A DNA stretch of 64,000 bases from TMED23 sp913054205 (lineage in GTDB: Bacteria > Pseudomonadota > Alphaproteobacteria > Rhodospirillales > UBA2165). Positions 1-6,673 of the stretch are shown here, in pieces. The notes below the pieces were generated by a model that worked only from the letters and a program-made list of their open reading frames with translations, ran no database searches and was not told the origin of the DNA. A program made the position numbers and the translations under genes. The stretch lies in the NCBI GenBank assembly GCA_046582495.1, contig JAYGEG010000152.1, forward strand, positions 21,267 through 85,266, written 5' to 3'. Numbering within the stretch: the first letter of the stretch is position 1; every line of letters starts with the position of its first letter.

Positions 1-354
1 TTCCATCTGCAATTTGAATTTCATATGCAGAGGCGACGTTGAGATAAAAGTGTGAATGCGACCGCGTTCGGCAGGCTTAATCGCCTCAGCGCAGCGGTCG
101 ATATCGCCTTTGCTCGATCGGGCTAAACCACAGATGATCGAGCCTTTCACCAGCTTGGCGATTTCATGGACAGCTTCAAAATCACCATTTGAGGCGATTG
201 GGAAGCCGGCTTCGATAACATCGACATCCATATCTTCCAGAACTTCGGCAATCCGAATTTTCTCGGACAGGTTCATGGACGCGCCCGGCGATTGCTCGCC
301 ATCACGCAAGGTGGTATCGAAAATTATAATTTCATTTGATGTGTTGGTAGTCAT
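1..354 (-). CDS. leuA: 2-isopropylmalate synthase, N-terminal part (runs off the window)
   Basis: This is the first 118 codons of a gene whose 3' end lies left of the window. LeuA condenses 2-oxoisovalerate with acetyl-CoA in the cytoplasm, the first committed step of leucine synthesis. The translated start shows the HMGL/DRE-TIM signature FDTTLRDGEQSPGASM near residues 11-26, where the Arg-Asp pair binds substrate and metal. It continues with DVIEAGFPIAS, as in LeuA. The ATG at 354 is preceded by an AAAGG-like ribosome site. The other branched-chain genes (ilvC, ilvN, ilvB) lie about 6 kb upstream on the same strand, separated from leuA by an aromatic-degradation block. Homocitrate or citramalate synthases share the motif and cannot be fully excluded from the N-terminus alone, but the context favours LeuA. 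Confidence 0.93.
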   Translation of the reverse strand, partial: MTTNTSNEIIIFDTTLRDGEQSPGASMNLSEKIRIAEVLEDMDVDVIEAGFPIASNGDFEAVHEIAKLVKGSIICGLARSSKGDIDRCAEAIKPAERGRIHTFISTSPLHMKFKLQME

Positions 355-437
355 TTTACTGGACCTTTCTAAATAGCGTTTACGGTTCTAAGACGATTTA
401 TTCCCCTGAACACATGCCGCATATTTAGCGTGCGCGA

Positions 438-575
438 TCAGGGGCGCCTAAGTCGTAGGGCCAGTCCGAGTAGAATATTCTGAGTTGGCAATTCCGCACG
501 CGCAAATGTCGCTGCCGAGAACTTACTCTCAACACCGCTTAATCGTGCATTTCTGATTTTCTGTTCAACAAACAT
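438..575 (-). CDS. Candidate leucine-rich leader ORF upstream of leuA
   Basis: A 45-codon open frame starts at an ATG (575) behind a GGAACGG stretch and ends 83 bases before the leuA start. Its last ten codons hold five leucine codons of mixed type (CTA, CTC, CTG, CTA, CTT) plus isoleucine, a composition expected of an attenuation leader peptide. A CCCCTGA at its end can pair with TCAGGGG about 30 bases later. I see no clear U-tract terminator after that pairing, and an overlapping frame also stays open. This is inference only; the ORF could be chance. Confidence 0.28.
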   Translation of the reverse strand: MFVEQKIRNARLSGVESKFSAATFARAELPTQNILLGLALRLRRP

Positions 576-671
576 AAAAACCGTTCCAAACGAATTACCA
601 ATAAGGGCGTATTAAGGCGTTTTGGTGCTCTAAGTCAATAGGATAGTGGGGTGGGGGTGAAAATGCACCAC

Positions 672-762
672 CGTCGTTCTGGCGTAGGCCAGAATCCAAA
701 AAAATCTAAGTTGATACTCGGTTCTAAGATTCTGGACCCTGGTTCAAGTCCAGGGTGACGAG
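672..762. repeat. Alphaproteobacterial-type intergenic palindromic repeat
   Basis: Two halves, 'tctggcgtaggccagaatcc' near 680 and 'ctggaccctggttcaagtcc' near 733 followed by 'agggtgacg', form inverted-repeat segments. They match in style the dispersed 'tggaccccggatcaagtccgg' elements common between genes in alphaproteobacteria. A second copy of the right half occurs at 39373-39403. The stretch 355-819 otherwise holds only the leuA 5' region, and I see no gene in 576-819. Confidence 0.6.
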
Positions 763-819
763 AGTGTTACGGCATTTCACACGTTACCTCCCTCTCCCAC
801 AACGGCAGAAGGAATGTGC

Positions 820-3132
820 CTATCCCCGCCGATGGCTATCCGGCCGGGCGGCTTTTTTGGGCTCGAGTTTATCGGCGCGGTCGCGCAGCCCGAGACGCAG
901 GGATTGTTCCTGGCCACTGTCGTATTGAACCGGCCAGCGTTGAGCTTCATGGTTATAAAAAGCCGCTGCCTGAAGCGTGAAATGTGGATTGGTCAGATGC
1001 GGCCTTGCGAGCGCCACGATATCGGCCCGGCCCGCGGCGATGATCGTATTGACTTGATCCCAGCTTGTTATGTTGCCGACAGCGATTGTCGGGATTTTAG
1101 CCTCAAGGCGGACTTGCTCGGAAAACCAGGTTTGGAACATGCGACCATAGATCGGCTCAGCATCGGGTGTGGTTTGACCCGCCGAGACATCGATAAGATC
1201 GCAGCCGCGGCTTTTGAACATCTTTGCGATCTCAACTGTCTCGTTACCCTCAATGCCCGCCTCGCCAATCCAGTCGGTTGCCGACAGTCTAACCGACATC
1301 GGCTTTTTGTCCGGCCAGGCCGCGCGCACAGCTTCAAAGACCTCCAGCGGAAAGCGCAGGCGATTTTCGAGAGAACCGCCATATTCATCGTCTCGTTGAT
1401 TGCTCACCGGGGTGATGAAGCTAGACAGCAAATAGCCATGCGCCATGTGAAGTTCGATCATGTCAGCGCCGGTTTCAATCGCGCGTTGGGTCGCTCGAAC
1501 AAAGTCCGCTTTCACCTGATCCATGTCGTTACGGGTCATTTCCCGCGGTGTTTGGCTTTCCGGATAAAACGGAAGTGCAGAGGGTGCGATCAATGGCCAG
1601 TTGCCCTCCTCTAAGGGTTTGTCCATGCCTTCCCAGGCAACACGGGTCGAACCTTTCCGGCCAGCGTGTCCAATTTGCAGGCAGAACTTGGCGTCGGAAT
1701 TCTCCTGCACAAAGTCGATGCATTTTTTCCACGCAGCGATGTGGTCGTCGTGGTAAAGTCCGGCGCAGCCCAGCGTGATCCGGCCTTCTTCAGAGACACA
1801 AGTCATCTCCGCAAAAATTAGTCCCGCCCCACCGAAGGCCAAACTGCCAAAATGGACAAAGTGAAAATCCCCAACCGCGCCATCGACCGCGGAATACATA
1901 TCCATCGGCGAGACCATCACGCGATTAACCAGCCGCATGTCACGCAATTGCAATGGCATAAACATAGGCGCCGTACCTGCGGGTGGCTGTTCCGTCTGCT
2001 GTCCACTGAACCACGCCTCAACCTGATCAATAAAGGCAGGATCACGGAGGCGTAAATTCTCGTGGGTGACTTGTTTGGACCTTGTCAGCATTGAATAGGT
2101 CGCCTGAATGGGATCCATATCCCAATAACGTTTGACGTTTTCGGTCCAGACGACACTGACATTGGCGGCATGTTGGATAATCTCGGTTTCGGTGCGCCGC
2201 GCCTCGGTAAAAGCCGGCAATGCTTTCTCAACAGCGTTCTCGGATTTAAACGCTTCGAACAATGCAATGGCATCTTCCATCGCGAGCTTGGTGCCAGAGC
2301 CGATCGAGTAATGCGCGGTATGAAGCGCATCGCCCATCAGCACGACATTCTCGTAATACCAATTTTTGTTTCGAATGGTTGGAAAAGTGCGCCAGACGGA
2401 TTTATTGGCGACCAATGTGTGGCCTTTCAGTTTATCCGCCCACAGATTTTCCATATAGGCGATGAGCCCGGCCTCATCCAAATCTTCGACATCGGCGGCG
2501 GCATTTTTCCAGGTGTCTTCCGGCGCTTCAATAATCCAAGTCGAGAGCTCCTCATTATATTGATAGGCGCCGAGCACCCAAATGCCGTGCTCGTTGGTGT
2601 TGAAATCGAAGGTAAACGCGTCATAGGGTTTAGTGCTGCCGAACCAGACGAATTTATTGCGGCGGTACTCAATGTCGGGCTGGAAATGTTCTTTGTGAGT
2701 TTCCCGGACAATAGAGTTGATGCCGTCCGCCCCAACGATGAGATCAGCGCCGTCGAACTGCGTCAAATCCGTAATGTCGGCTTCGAAATTTATGCCAACG
2801 CCCAACTCGCGGCAGCGTTGCTGAAGCAAGAGCAAAAGCTCCCTGCGCCCACAGCCGCAGAAACCGTGGCCTGTCGTGCGAATGGTGCCGCCCGGATAGA
2901 CAAAGTCGATCTCATCCCAATACGCAAAAGCTTCGGTAATCGAAATGTAGGACTCAGGATCATAGGATAGAAAATTGCCGAGGGTTTCGTCTGAGAACAC
3001 AACACCAAATCCAAAGGTATCGTCTGCACGGTTGCGCTCATGCACCGTCACATCGTAGCTCGGCCAAGCCTTTTTCATCAAAATAGCGAAATATAATCCG
3101 CCCGGCCCACCGCCCACAATATCGATCTTCAT
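820..3132 (-). CDS. Bifunctional aryl-CoA 5-hydroxylase/oxidoreductase (salicylyl-CoA or 2-aminobenzoyl-CoA type)
   Basis: This 770-residue fusion joins two flavoenzymes. The N-terminal ~380 residues are a class A FAD monooxygenase: the dinucleotide motif GGGPGG lies at residues 7-12 and a second FAD motif, GDALHTAHYS, at about 270. The C-terminal ~370 residues are an old yellow enzyme (NADH:flavin oxidoreductase) barrel with HMAHGYLLSSF and DEYGGSLENR. The same architecture is known from 2-aminobenzoyl-CoA monooxygenase/reductase of Azoarcus and is annotated elsewhere as salicylyl-CoA 5-hydroxylase. It probably hydroxylates, and may partly reduce, an aryl-CoA ring in the cytoplasm. The gene diverges from a MarR regulator across a palindromic promoter, and a PaaK-like CoA ligase lies just beyond. 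The exact substrate cannot be decided from sequence. Confidence 0.85.
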   Translation of the reverse strand: MKIDIVGGGPGGLYFAILMKKAWPSYDVTVHERNRADDTFGFGVVFSDETLGNFLSYDPESYISITEAFAYWDEIDFVYPGGTIRTTGHGFCGCGRRELLLLLQQRCRELGVGINFEADITDLTQFDGADLIVGADGINSIVRETHKEHFQPDIEYRRNKFVWFGSTKPYDAFTFDFNTNEHGIWVLGAYQYNEELSTWIIEAPEDTWKNAAADVEDLDEAGLIAYMENLWADKLKGHTLVANKSVWRTFPTIRNKNWYYENVVLMGDALHTAHYSIGSGTKLAMEDAIALFEAFKSENAVEKALPAFTEARRTETEIIQHAANVSVVWTENVKRYWDMDPIQATYSMLTRSKQVTHENLRLRDPAFIDQVEAWFSGQQTEQPPAGTAPMFMPLQLRDMRLVNRVMVSPMDMYSAVDGAVGDFHFVHFGSLAFGGAGLIFAEMTCVSEEGRITLGCAGLYHDDHIAAWKKCIDFVQENSDAKFCLQIGHAGRKGSTRVAWEGMDKPLEEGNWPLIAPSALPFYPESQTPREMTRNDMDQVKADFVRATQRAIETGADMIELHMAHGYLLSSFITPVSNQRDDEYGGSLENRLRFPLEVFEAVRAAWPDKKPMSVRLSATDWIGEAGIEGNETVEIAKMFKSRGCDLIDVSAGQTTPDAEPIYGRMFQTWFSEQVRLEAKIPTIAVGNITSWDQVNTIIAAGRADIVALARPHLTNPHFTLQAAAFYNHEAQRWPVQYDSGQEQSLRLGLRDRADKLEPKKAARPDSHRRG

Positions 3133-3153
3133 GCTTATACCTTAATTTTAATT

Positions 3154-3171
3154 TATCTTATATATAAGATA
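3154..3171. promoter_or_regulatory. Perfect 18-bp palindrome, candidate MarR operator
   Basis: TATCTTATATATAAGATA is an exact inverted repeat in the 74-bp gap between the divergent hydroxylase and marR genes. Its length, symmetry and position fit an operator for a MarR-type dimer controlling both transcripts. The binding assignment is inferred from the layout. Confidence 0.6.
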
Positions 3172-3206
3172 TTTACATATTAGAATTCAAGTCGTAAGAT
3201 TGATAA

Positions 3207-3689
3207 ATGGAAAAGAAAATAGAAACGCAAAACTCATCTTTGCACCTTTGGCTACAGCTTATTAAATGCACCAAGACGATTGTAGCGCATGTTGATGGAC
3301 AGTTGCGCCGAAATCATAATTTAAGCTTGGTCCGATTTGATGTTTTGTCGCAGCTCTACCGTTTTGAGGATAAATGGCTCACAATAGGAGAACTGGCAAA
3401 TCTATTGATGGCTTCCGGCGGCAATATTACCGGCCTATTGGACCGCATGGAAAACGACAAACAATTGAAACGCCGCGCCAGCCCAACGGATCGCCGCAGC
3501 TTTCAGGTAAAACTGACTAAACACGGTCGTGGATTATTTGAAATTATTGCTAAAGATCATGAAAGCTGGGTGTCTGACATGATGGCGGATTTACCTGAGC
3601 AAGGTAAAAAGCATTTAGTAAAACAATTGATAGAAGTGCGTCGCGAGTTTGAAAAAACGACGATCAAAAATAATAAATCGGCTGCATAA
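3207..3689 (+). CDS. MarR-family transcriptional regulator
   Basis: This 160-residue protein has the winged helix-turn-helix layout of MarR. A helical dimerisation N-terminus leads to a recognition region (LTIGELANLLMASGGNITGL, about 65-84), then LLDRMENDKQLKRRASPTDR with the typical wing that follows 'DRR', and a C-terminal helix. It is transcribed away from the aryl-CoA hydroxylase and lies just upstream of the CoA ligase, so it most likely represses or senses for the aromatic pathway. Ligands of such regulators are often aryl-CoA esters, but nothing here fixes which. Its codons are more AT-rich than those of its neighbours, which may reflect transfer. Confidence 0.88.
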   Translation: MEKKIETQNSSLHLWLQLIKCTKTIVAHVDGQLRRNHNLSLVRFDVLSQLYRFEDKWLTIGELANLLMASGGNITGLLDRMENDKQLKRRASPTDRRSFQVKLTKHGRGLFEIIAKDHESWVSDMMADLPEQGKKHLVKQLIEVRREFEKTTIKNNKSAA

Positions 3690-3722
3690 TATAAAAAAGC
3701 CGAGATATCAGGAGAGCCTAAC

Positions 3723-5021
3723 ATGACGGATTTATTGCCCCTACCCGCGTCCCGCGACGAAGTGCGGAAAATCCAAAGCGAGCGCAAAAAAATCGCCTTT
3801 GTGCGCGCCAAAACCGCCAAATGGTATCACGGCAAACTCGATCATATCGACGGCAATAAATTGGACGACCCGGAAGTCTGGGGCCAAATTCCCATCGTCA
3901 CCAAAGAAATCCTGCGCAAATTCGACCACGCTGAATTCATGGAGAACTTTAACGTCGCGCCGCCGGAAGATATTGCGGAATATTGGCGCTCCGGCGGCTC
4001 GACCGGAAAGCCCGTCTTTTATCCCCGTACCTTCGAAGATGTGAAATACGGCCTCGAAAGCTGGGCGCGCACTTATCCCGCCATGGGCATTAAGCCGGGT
4101 GATCTTTGCCACATCTCGTTTCCCATCGGCATTCATCCAGCCGGTCAAATTTGGGCGAGAAGCGCGCATCAAATGGGCGTCGGCATGAACTGGGTCGGCG
4201 CTGGCAACGCGGTTCCAACCGAGGCGCAGATTGATCTCATATTAGCGCTGAAACCAACGGTTCTGATCTCGATGCCGGGCTTTGCGCTTAATCTCGTCAA
4301 CATCGCCGACACTAAAGGCATCGATCTTTCGACAAGCTCTGTGCGGATTGTCATTTGTTCAGCGGAAACTTTGTCCGATGCCAAACGCGAAAAACTCAGC
4401 CGCCGCTGGGGCGCTGAAGTTTTTGATGTTTTTGGCATGAGCGAGGCCGGCCTGATGGGCGGCGAGAGCAGCGCCCATGATGGCATCCACATTTGGGATG
4501 ATATGTATTACTGCGAGGTCGTCGATGAAGAAACCGGCGAGATTTTGCCGTACGGCGAAACCGGCACGTTTTGCGTGACACCGCTTTTCACCAACAATGC
4601 GACGCCTTTCCTGCGCTGGAATTCCGGCGACATCGTTCAGATCATTGAACATGGTGCCAGCAAATCCAAAGAAGCCGAGCTGTTCACCATGATTAAACAT
4701 GCAGCCCGCACAACCGGCTTTTTCAAAATTAAGGGCGTCAACGTCAACCACACTGAATTCGAAGATTTCATGTTTCGCAATGAAGACATTAATGATTTTC
4801 AAGCCATCCTAAGCATCGGCGATGATGACCTTGAAAAAATGCGCGTATTGATCGAGGTCAAACGCGGCTCCGATGAAAAGGCCGTACAGGAAACGGTGAC
4901 AACTGAAATTAAGCGCGTCTTTGAAGTCACGGCCAATGTCGAGGTGCAGGAGATCGGAACTCTCGCCACAGCCTTTGCCGCCAGCATTAAAGCACCGCGT
5001 TTTGTCGATGAAAGAAGTTGA
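3723..5021 (+). CDS. PaaK-like aryl-CoA ligase (AMP-binding)
   Basis: This 432-residue adenylate-forming enzyme belongs to the phenylacetate-CoA ligase/F390 synthetase group, which is shorter than the general acyl-CoA synthetases. The nucleotide loop SGGSTGKP lies at residues 90-97, and the conserved FDVFGMSEAGLMG block is near 235-247. A C-terminal subdomain contains FKIKGVNVNHTEFED, typical of the PaaK lid. A good Shine-Dalgarno (AGGAG) precedes the ATG. It would activate an aromatic acid such as salicylate, anthranilate or a substituted benzoate to its CoA ester for the divergent aryl-CoA hydroxylase. It is followed after 3 bases by the Fe-S protein gene, so the two are surely co-transcribed. 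Substrate identity is inference. Confidence 0.85.
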   Translation: MTDLLPLPASRDEVRKIQSERKKIAFVRAKTAKWYHGKLDHIDGNKLDDPEVWGQIPIVTKEILRKFDHAEFMENFNVAPPEDIAEYWRSGGSTGKPVFYPRTFEDVKYGLESWARTYPAMGIKPGDLCHISFPIGIHPAGQIWARSAHQMGVGMNWVGAGNAVPTEAQIDLILALKPTVLISMPGFALNLVNIADTKGIDLSTSSVRIVICSAETLSDAKREKLSRRWGAEVFDVFGMSEAGLMGGESSAHDGIHIWDDMYYCEVVDEETGEILPYGETGTFCVTPLFTNNATPFLRWNSGDIVQIIEHGASKSKEAELFTMIKHAARTTGFFKIKGVNVNHTEFEDFMFRNEDINDFQAILSIGDDDLEKMRVLIEVKRGSDEKAVQETVTTEIKRVFEVTANVEVQEIGTLATAFAASIKAPRFVDERS

Positions 5022-5024
5022 GCT

Positions 5025-6008
5025 ATGCCAGAAAATAACGAGATGAAAAAACTGCCCGTCAAATACGACGACTTTCTTAAATATTTCCCGGATGCGTCCG
5101 GCAATGATGTGAACGGCCTGGGTGAAATGGAAATAAGACCACCCTCGCCATTCTTCTGGCACCCACACGATAAACATGAGTTTGGTGAGTTGCAGATGGA
5201 AGTGATCGGCATTCAACGGCGCTCCCCGGAAATCACTGAACACTATTCGCATGATGCACCACGTGGGCCTAAGACCGTCAAGAAAGCTGAAAATCCAATC
5301 GAAAAATCTGCCGAGGCGTGGACAAAGGCGGTCAAGGAATTCACCCTCAGCCATGAAGGCAACGATGTGCGCATCACCGAGATGGATCCGCTTTATATCT
5401 ATGAAGGTTATGAGCTCGATCATCCAAATATCATCATCATCGGCGTCACGATGGATCATGACGAATTGATGAAATTACCAACCTCTCTCGACAATCCCGC
5501 AAATGCCGTTGAAGTCGCCAAACAATATAACCGCGCTGCCCGCGTCTGCCGTGAGGTGACGAATTTTATTTTATCGCAAGGCTACGATGCGAAGGCCTGG
5601 GCCGGGCCGTTTGCTTCCGCACTCTCGATGATGCCGGCCGCGATAGCTTCCGGCATGGGCACCCTCGGCAAGCACGGCTCGCTCATTCATGGGGAGTTTG
5701 GCTCATCTTTTCGTTTGTCCGCTGTCACCACCGATATGCCGCTTGTTTTTGATCAGCCGCGCGATATTGGCGCGGAAGATTTTTGTGTCAATTGTCAGAT
5801 TTGCGTCAAAGCCTGTCCCCCCGGCGCGATCTTCCCGGAAAAACAAACGGTGCGCGGCGCTGAAAAATACTTCGTTGATTTCGACAAATGCATCCCCTAT
5901 TTCGGTGAGGCCTTGGGCTGCGCGATCTGCATCGCGAAATGCCCGTGGTCGACCCCCGGCCGCGCCCCGAAATTGACGGAGAAGATGTTGAGCCGGCGAA
6001 ATAGGTAG
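5025..6008 (+). CDS. Reductive-dehalogenase-like corrinoid/two-[4Fe-4S] protein
   Basis: This 327-residue protein matches the catalytic core and Fe-S tail of reductive dehalogenases (RdhA). Residues 199-254 follow the RdhA pattern of an ALSMMPAAIASGMGTLGKHG helix-loop, an FGSSFRL strand and TTDMPLVFDQP before the first cluster. Two cluster motifs are complete: C254, C257, C260, C264 (CX2CX2CX3CP) and C289, C299, C302, C306 (CX9CX2CX3CP). Y168 and R230 are 62 residues apart, the same spacing as the catalytic Tyr/Lys pair I recall from the respiration-independent NpRdhA. There is no Tat signal and no membrane-anchor partner, so it should be cytoplasmic. It would need cobalamin, whose pathway fills the middle of this window. 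The corrinoid-dependent queuosine enzyme QueG is a relative, but the ligase operon argues for an aromatic substrate. Confidence 0.72.
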   Translation: MPENNEMKKLPVKYDDFLKYFPDASGNDVNGLGEMEIRPPSPFFWHPHDKHEFGELQMEVIGIQRRSPEITEHYSHDAPRGPKTVKKAENPIEKSAEAWTKAVKEFTLSHEGNDVRITEMDPLYIYEGYELDHPNIIIIGVTMDHDELMKLPTSLDNPANAVEVAKQYNRAARVCREVTNFILSQGYDAKAWAGPFASALSMMPAAIASGMGTLGKHGSLIHGEFGSSFRLSAVTTDMPLVFDQPRDIGAEDFCVNCQICVKACPPGAIFPEKQTVRGAEKYFVDFDKCIPYFGEALGCAICIAKCPWSTPGRAPKLTEKMLSRRNR

Positions 6009-6024
6009 AAGTAGATTAATTTGG

Positions 6025-6447
6025 TCAATCGTATTGACTGACCCTACCTCGGCCTTTTTTGATCGAGCTTTTCTGGCGTTTGCCGTCCAGGCGGCGCTGT
6101 TTGGCGGCCCTGCTGGGTTTGGTTTTGCGGCGGGGTTTTGGCGGCGAGGCAGCCTGACGGATCAACGCGACCAAGCGGTCCAAAGCATCCTGGCGATTGC
6201 GTTCCTGTGCCGCATACCGGTGCGCCTCAATCACGATAATCCCGTCTTTGGTCATGCGCCTGCCGGCCAAAGGTTTCAACCTGAAAAACACAGCATTAGA
6301 AATTGAAGGGCTATTGCGAGCGTTAAACCGCAATTGCACTGCCGTTGCAGTTTTGTTGACTTTCTGGCCGCCAGAGCCCGGCGAGCGAATGAAGTGCTCC
6401 TCGATCTCGTCTTCGGACAGGCTGATGGTGGATGTAATATCGATCAT
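6025..6447 (-). CDS. arfB: Peptidyl-tRNA hydrolase ArfB (ribosome rescue)
   Basis: This 140-residue class-I release-factor homologue carries the catalytic GGQ in RSPGSGGQKVNKTATAVQL (about 21-39). It lacks the codon-recognition domains of RF1/RF2. Its tail is rich in lysine and arginine (KPRRKTKPSRAAKQRRL and onward), the part that in ArfB enters the empty mRNA channel of stalled ribosomes. It hydrolyses peptidyl-tRNA on ribosomes lacking a stop codon. The size fits the family (about 140). It converges with the dehalogenase-like gene, 16 bp apart, and is separated from ilvC by a repeat-filled gap. Confidence 0.92.
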   Translation of the reverse strand: MIDITSTISLSEDEIEEHFIRSPGSGGQKVNKTATAVQLRFNARNSPSISNAVFFRLKPLAGRRMTKDGIIVIEAHRYAAQERNRQDALDRLVALIRQAASPPKPRRKTKPSRAAKQRRLDGKRQKSSIKKGRGRVSQYD

Positions 6448-6477
6448 CGCTGGAGATTAGCAGAAAGGAATTAATGA

Positions 6478-6507
6478 ACCACGAAGGACATGAAGAACAC
6501 GAAGAAG
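6478..6507. repeat. Short degenerate 'acgaag' repeat block
   Basis: The run 'ccacgaaggacatgaagaac' followed by 'acgaagaag' is a low-complexity dispersed element of the 'ccacgaaggacacgaag' type often seen between genes. A related 'ccacagagaacacagag' block is at 31060-31086. Confidence 0.5.
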
Positions 6508-6509
6508 AA

Positions 6510-6552
6510 TCCCCCTCGCCCCGGCCCTCTCCCACGAGGGGAGAGGGAGTAA
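6510..6552. repeat. Palindromic 'ccctctccc' intergenic repeat, copy 1
   Basis: The inverted repeat is centred on 'ctctcccacgaggggagag', with flanking C- and G-rich arms. Near-identical copies lie at 31164-31202 (opposite orientation) and 53360-53398. It lies 3' of ilvC in a gap with no other gene. Confidence 0.7.
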
Positions 6553-6571
6553 AAGGTTGGCCCATTTTTCG

Positions 6572-6622
6572 GTCTTATCCCCTCCCCCTTGATGGGGGAG
6601 GGTTAGGGAGAGGGTGATAATA
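6572..6622. repeat. Palindromic 'cctcccccttgatgggggagg' type repeat, copy 1
   Basis: The inverted repeat has arms CCCTCCCCC and GGGGGAGGG around 'ttgat'. Related shorter copies lie at 31099-31135 and 53295-53316, each next to the 'ccctctccc' element. The two elements therefore travel or decay as a pair. Confidence 0.6.
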
Positions 6623-6625
6623 ATA

Positions 6626-6652
6626 AAAGGCGACCCTTAGGCCGCCCTTAAT
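6626..6652 (-). terminator. Probable terminator after ilvC
   Basis: On the minus strand a hairpin, AAGGGCGGCC / GGGTCGCCTT, is followed by TTATTATTATC, about 20-50 bases after the ilvC stop. It is imperfect (two mismatches) but correctly placed to end the ilvB-ilvN-ilvC transcript. Confidence 0.5.
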
Positions 6653-6673
6653 TTTAATTCTTCTAGGATCGAA

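Noticed and set aside
814..2970. Long plus-strand open frames (two of 266 codons) opposite the hydroxylase gene
   Set aside because: They mirror the codon pattern of the minus-strand gene, show no recognisable domain, and the minus-strand fusion has clear motifs throughout.
4359..5459. Minus-strand frames of 147 and 216 codons opposite the ligase and dehalogenase-like genes
   Set aside because: They have no motif and no ribosome site, and they overlap strongly supported plus-strand genes.
5025..6008. Epoxyqueuosine reductase QueG
   Set aside because: It shares the two-cluster ferredoxin tail, but the sequence before the clusters follows the RdhA pattern with Tyr and Arg at RdhA-like spacing, and the operon partner is an aryl-CoA ligase. 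I keep it as the main alternative.
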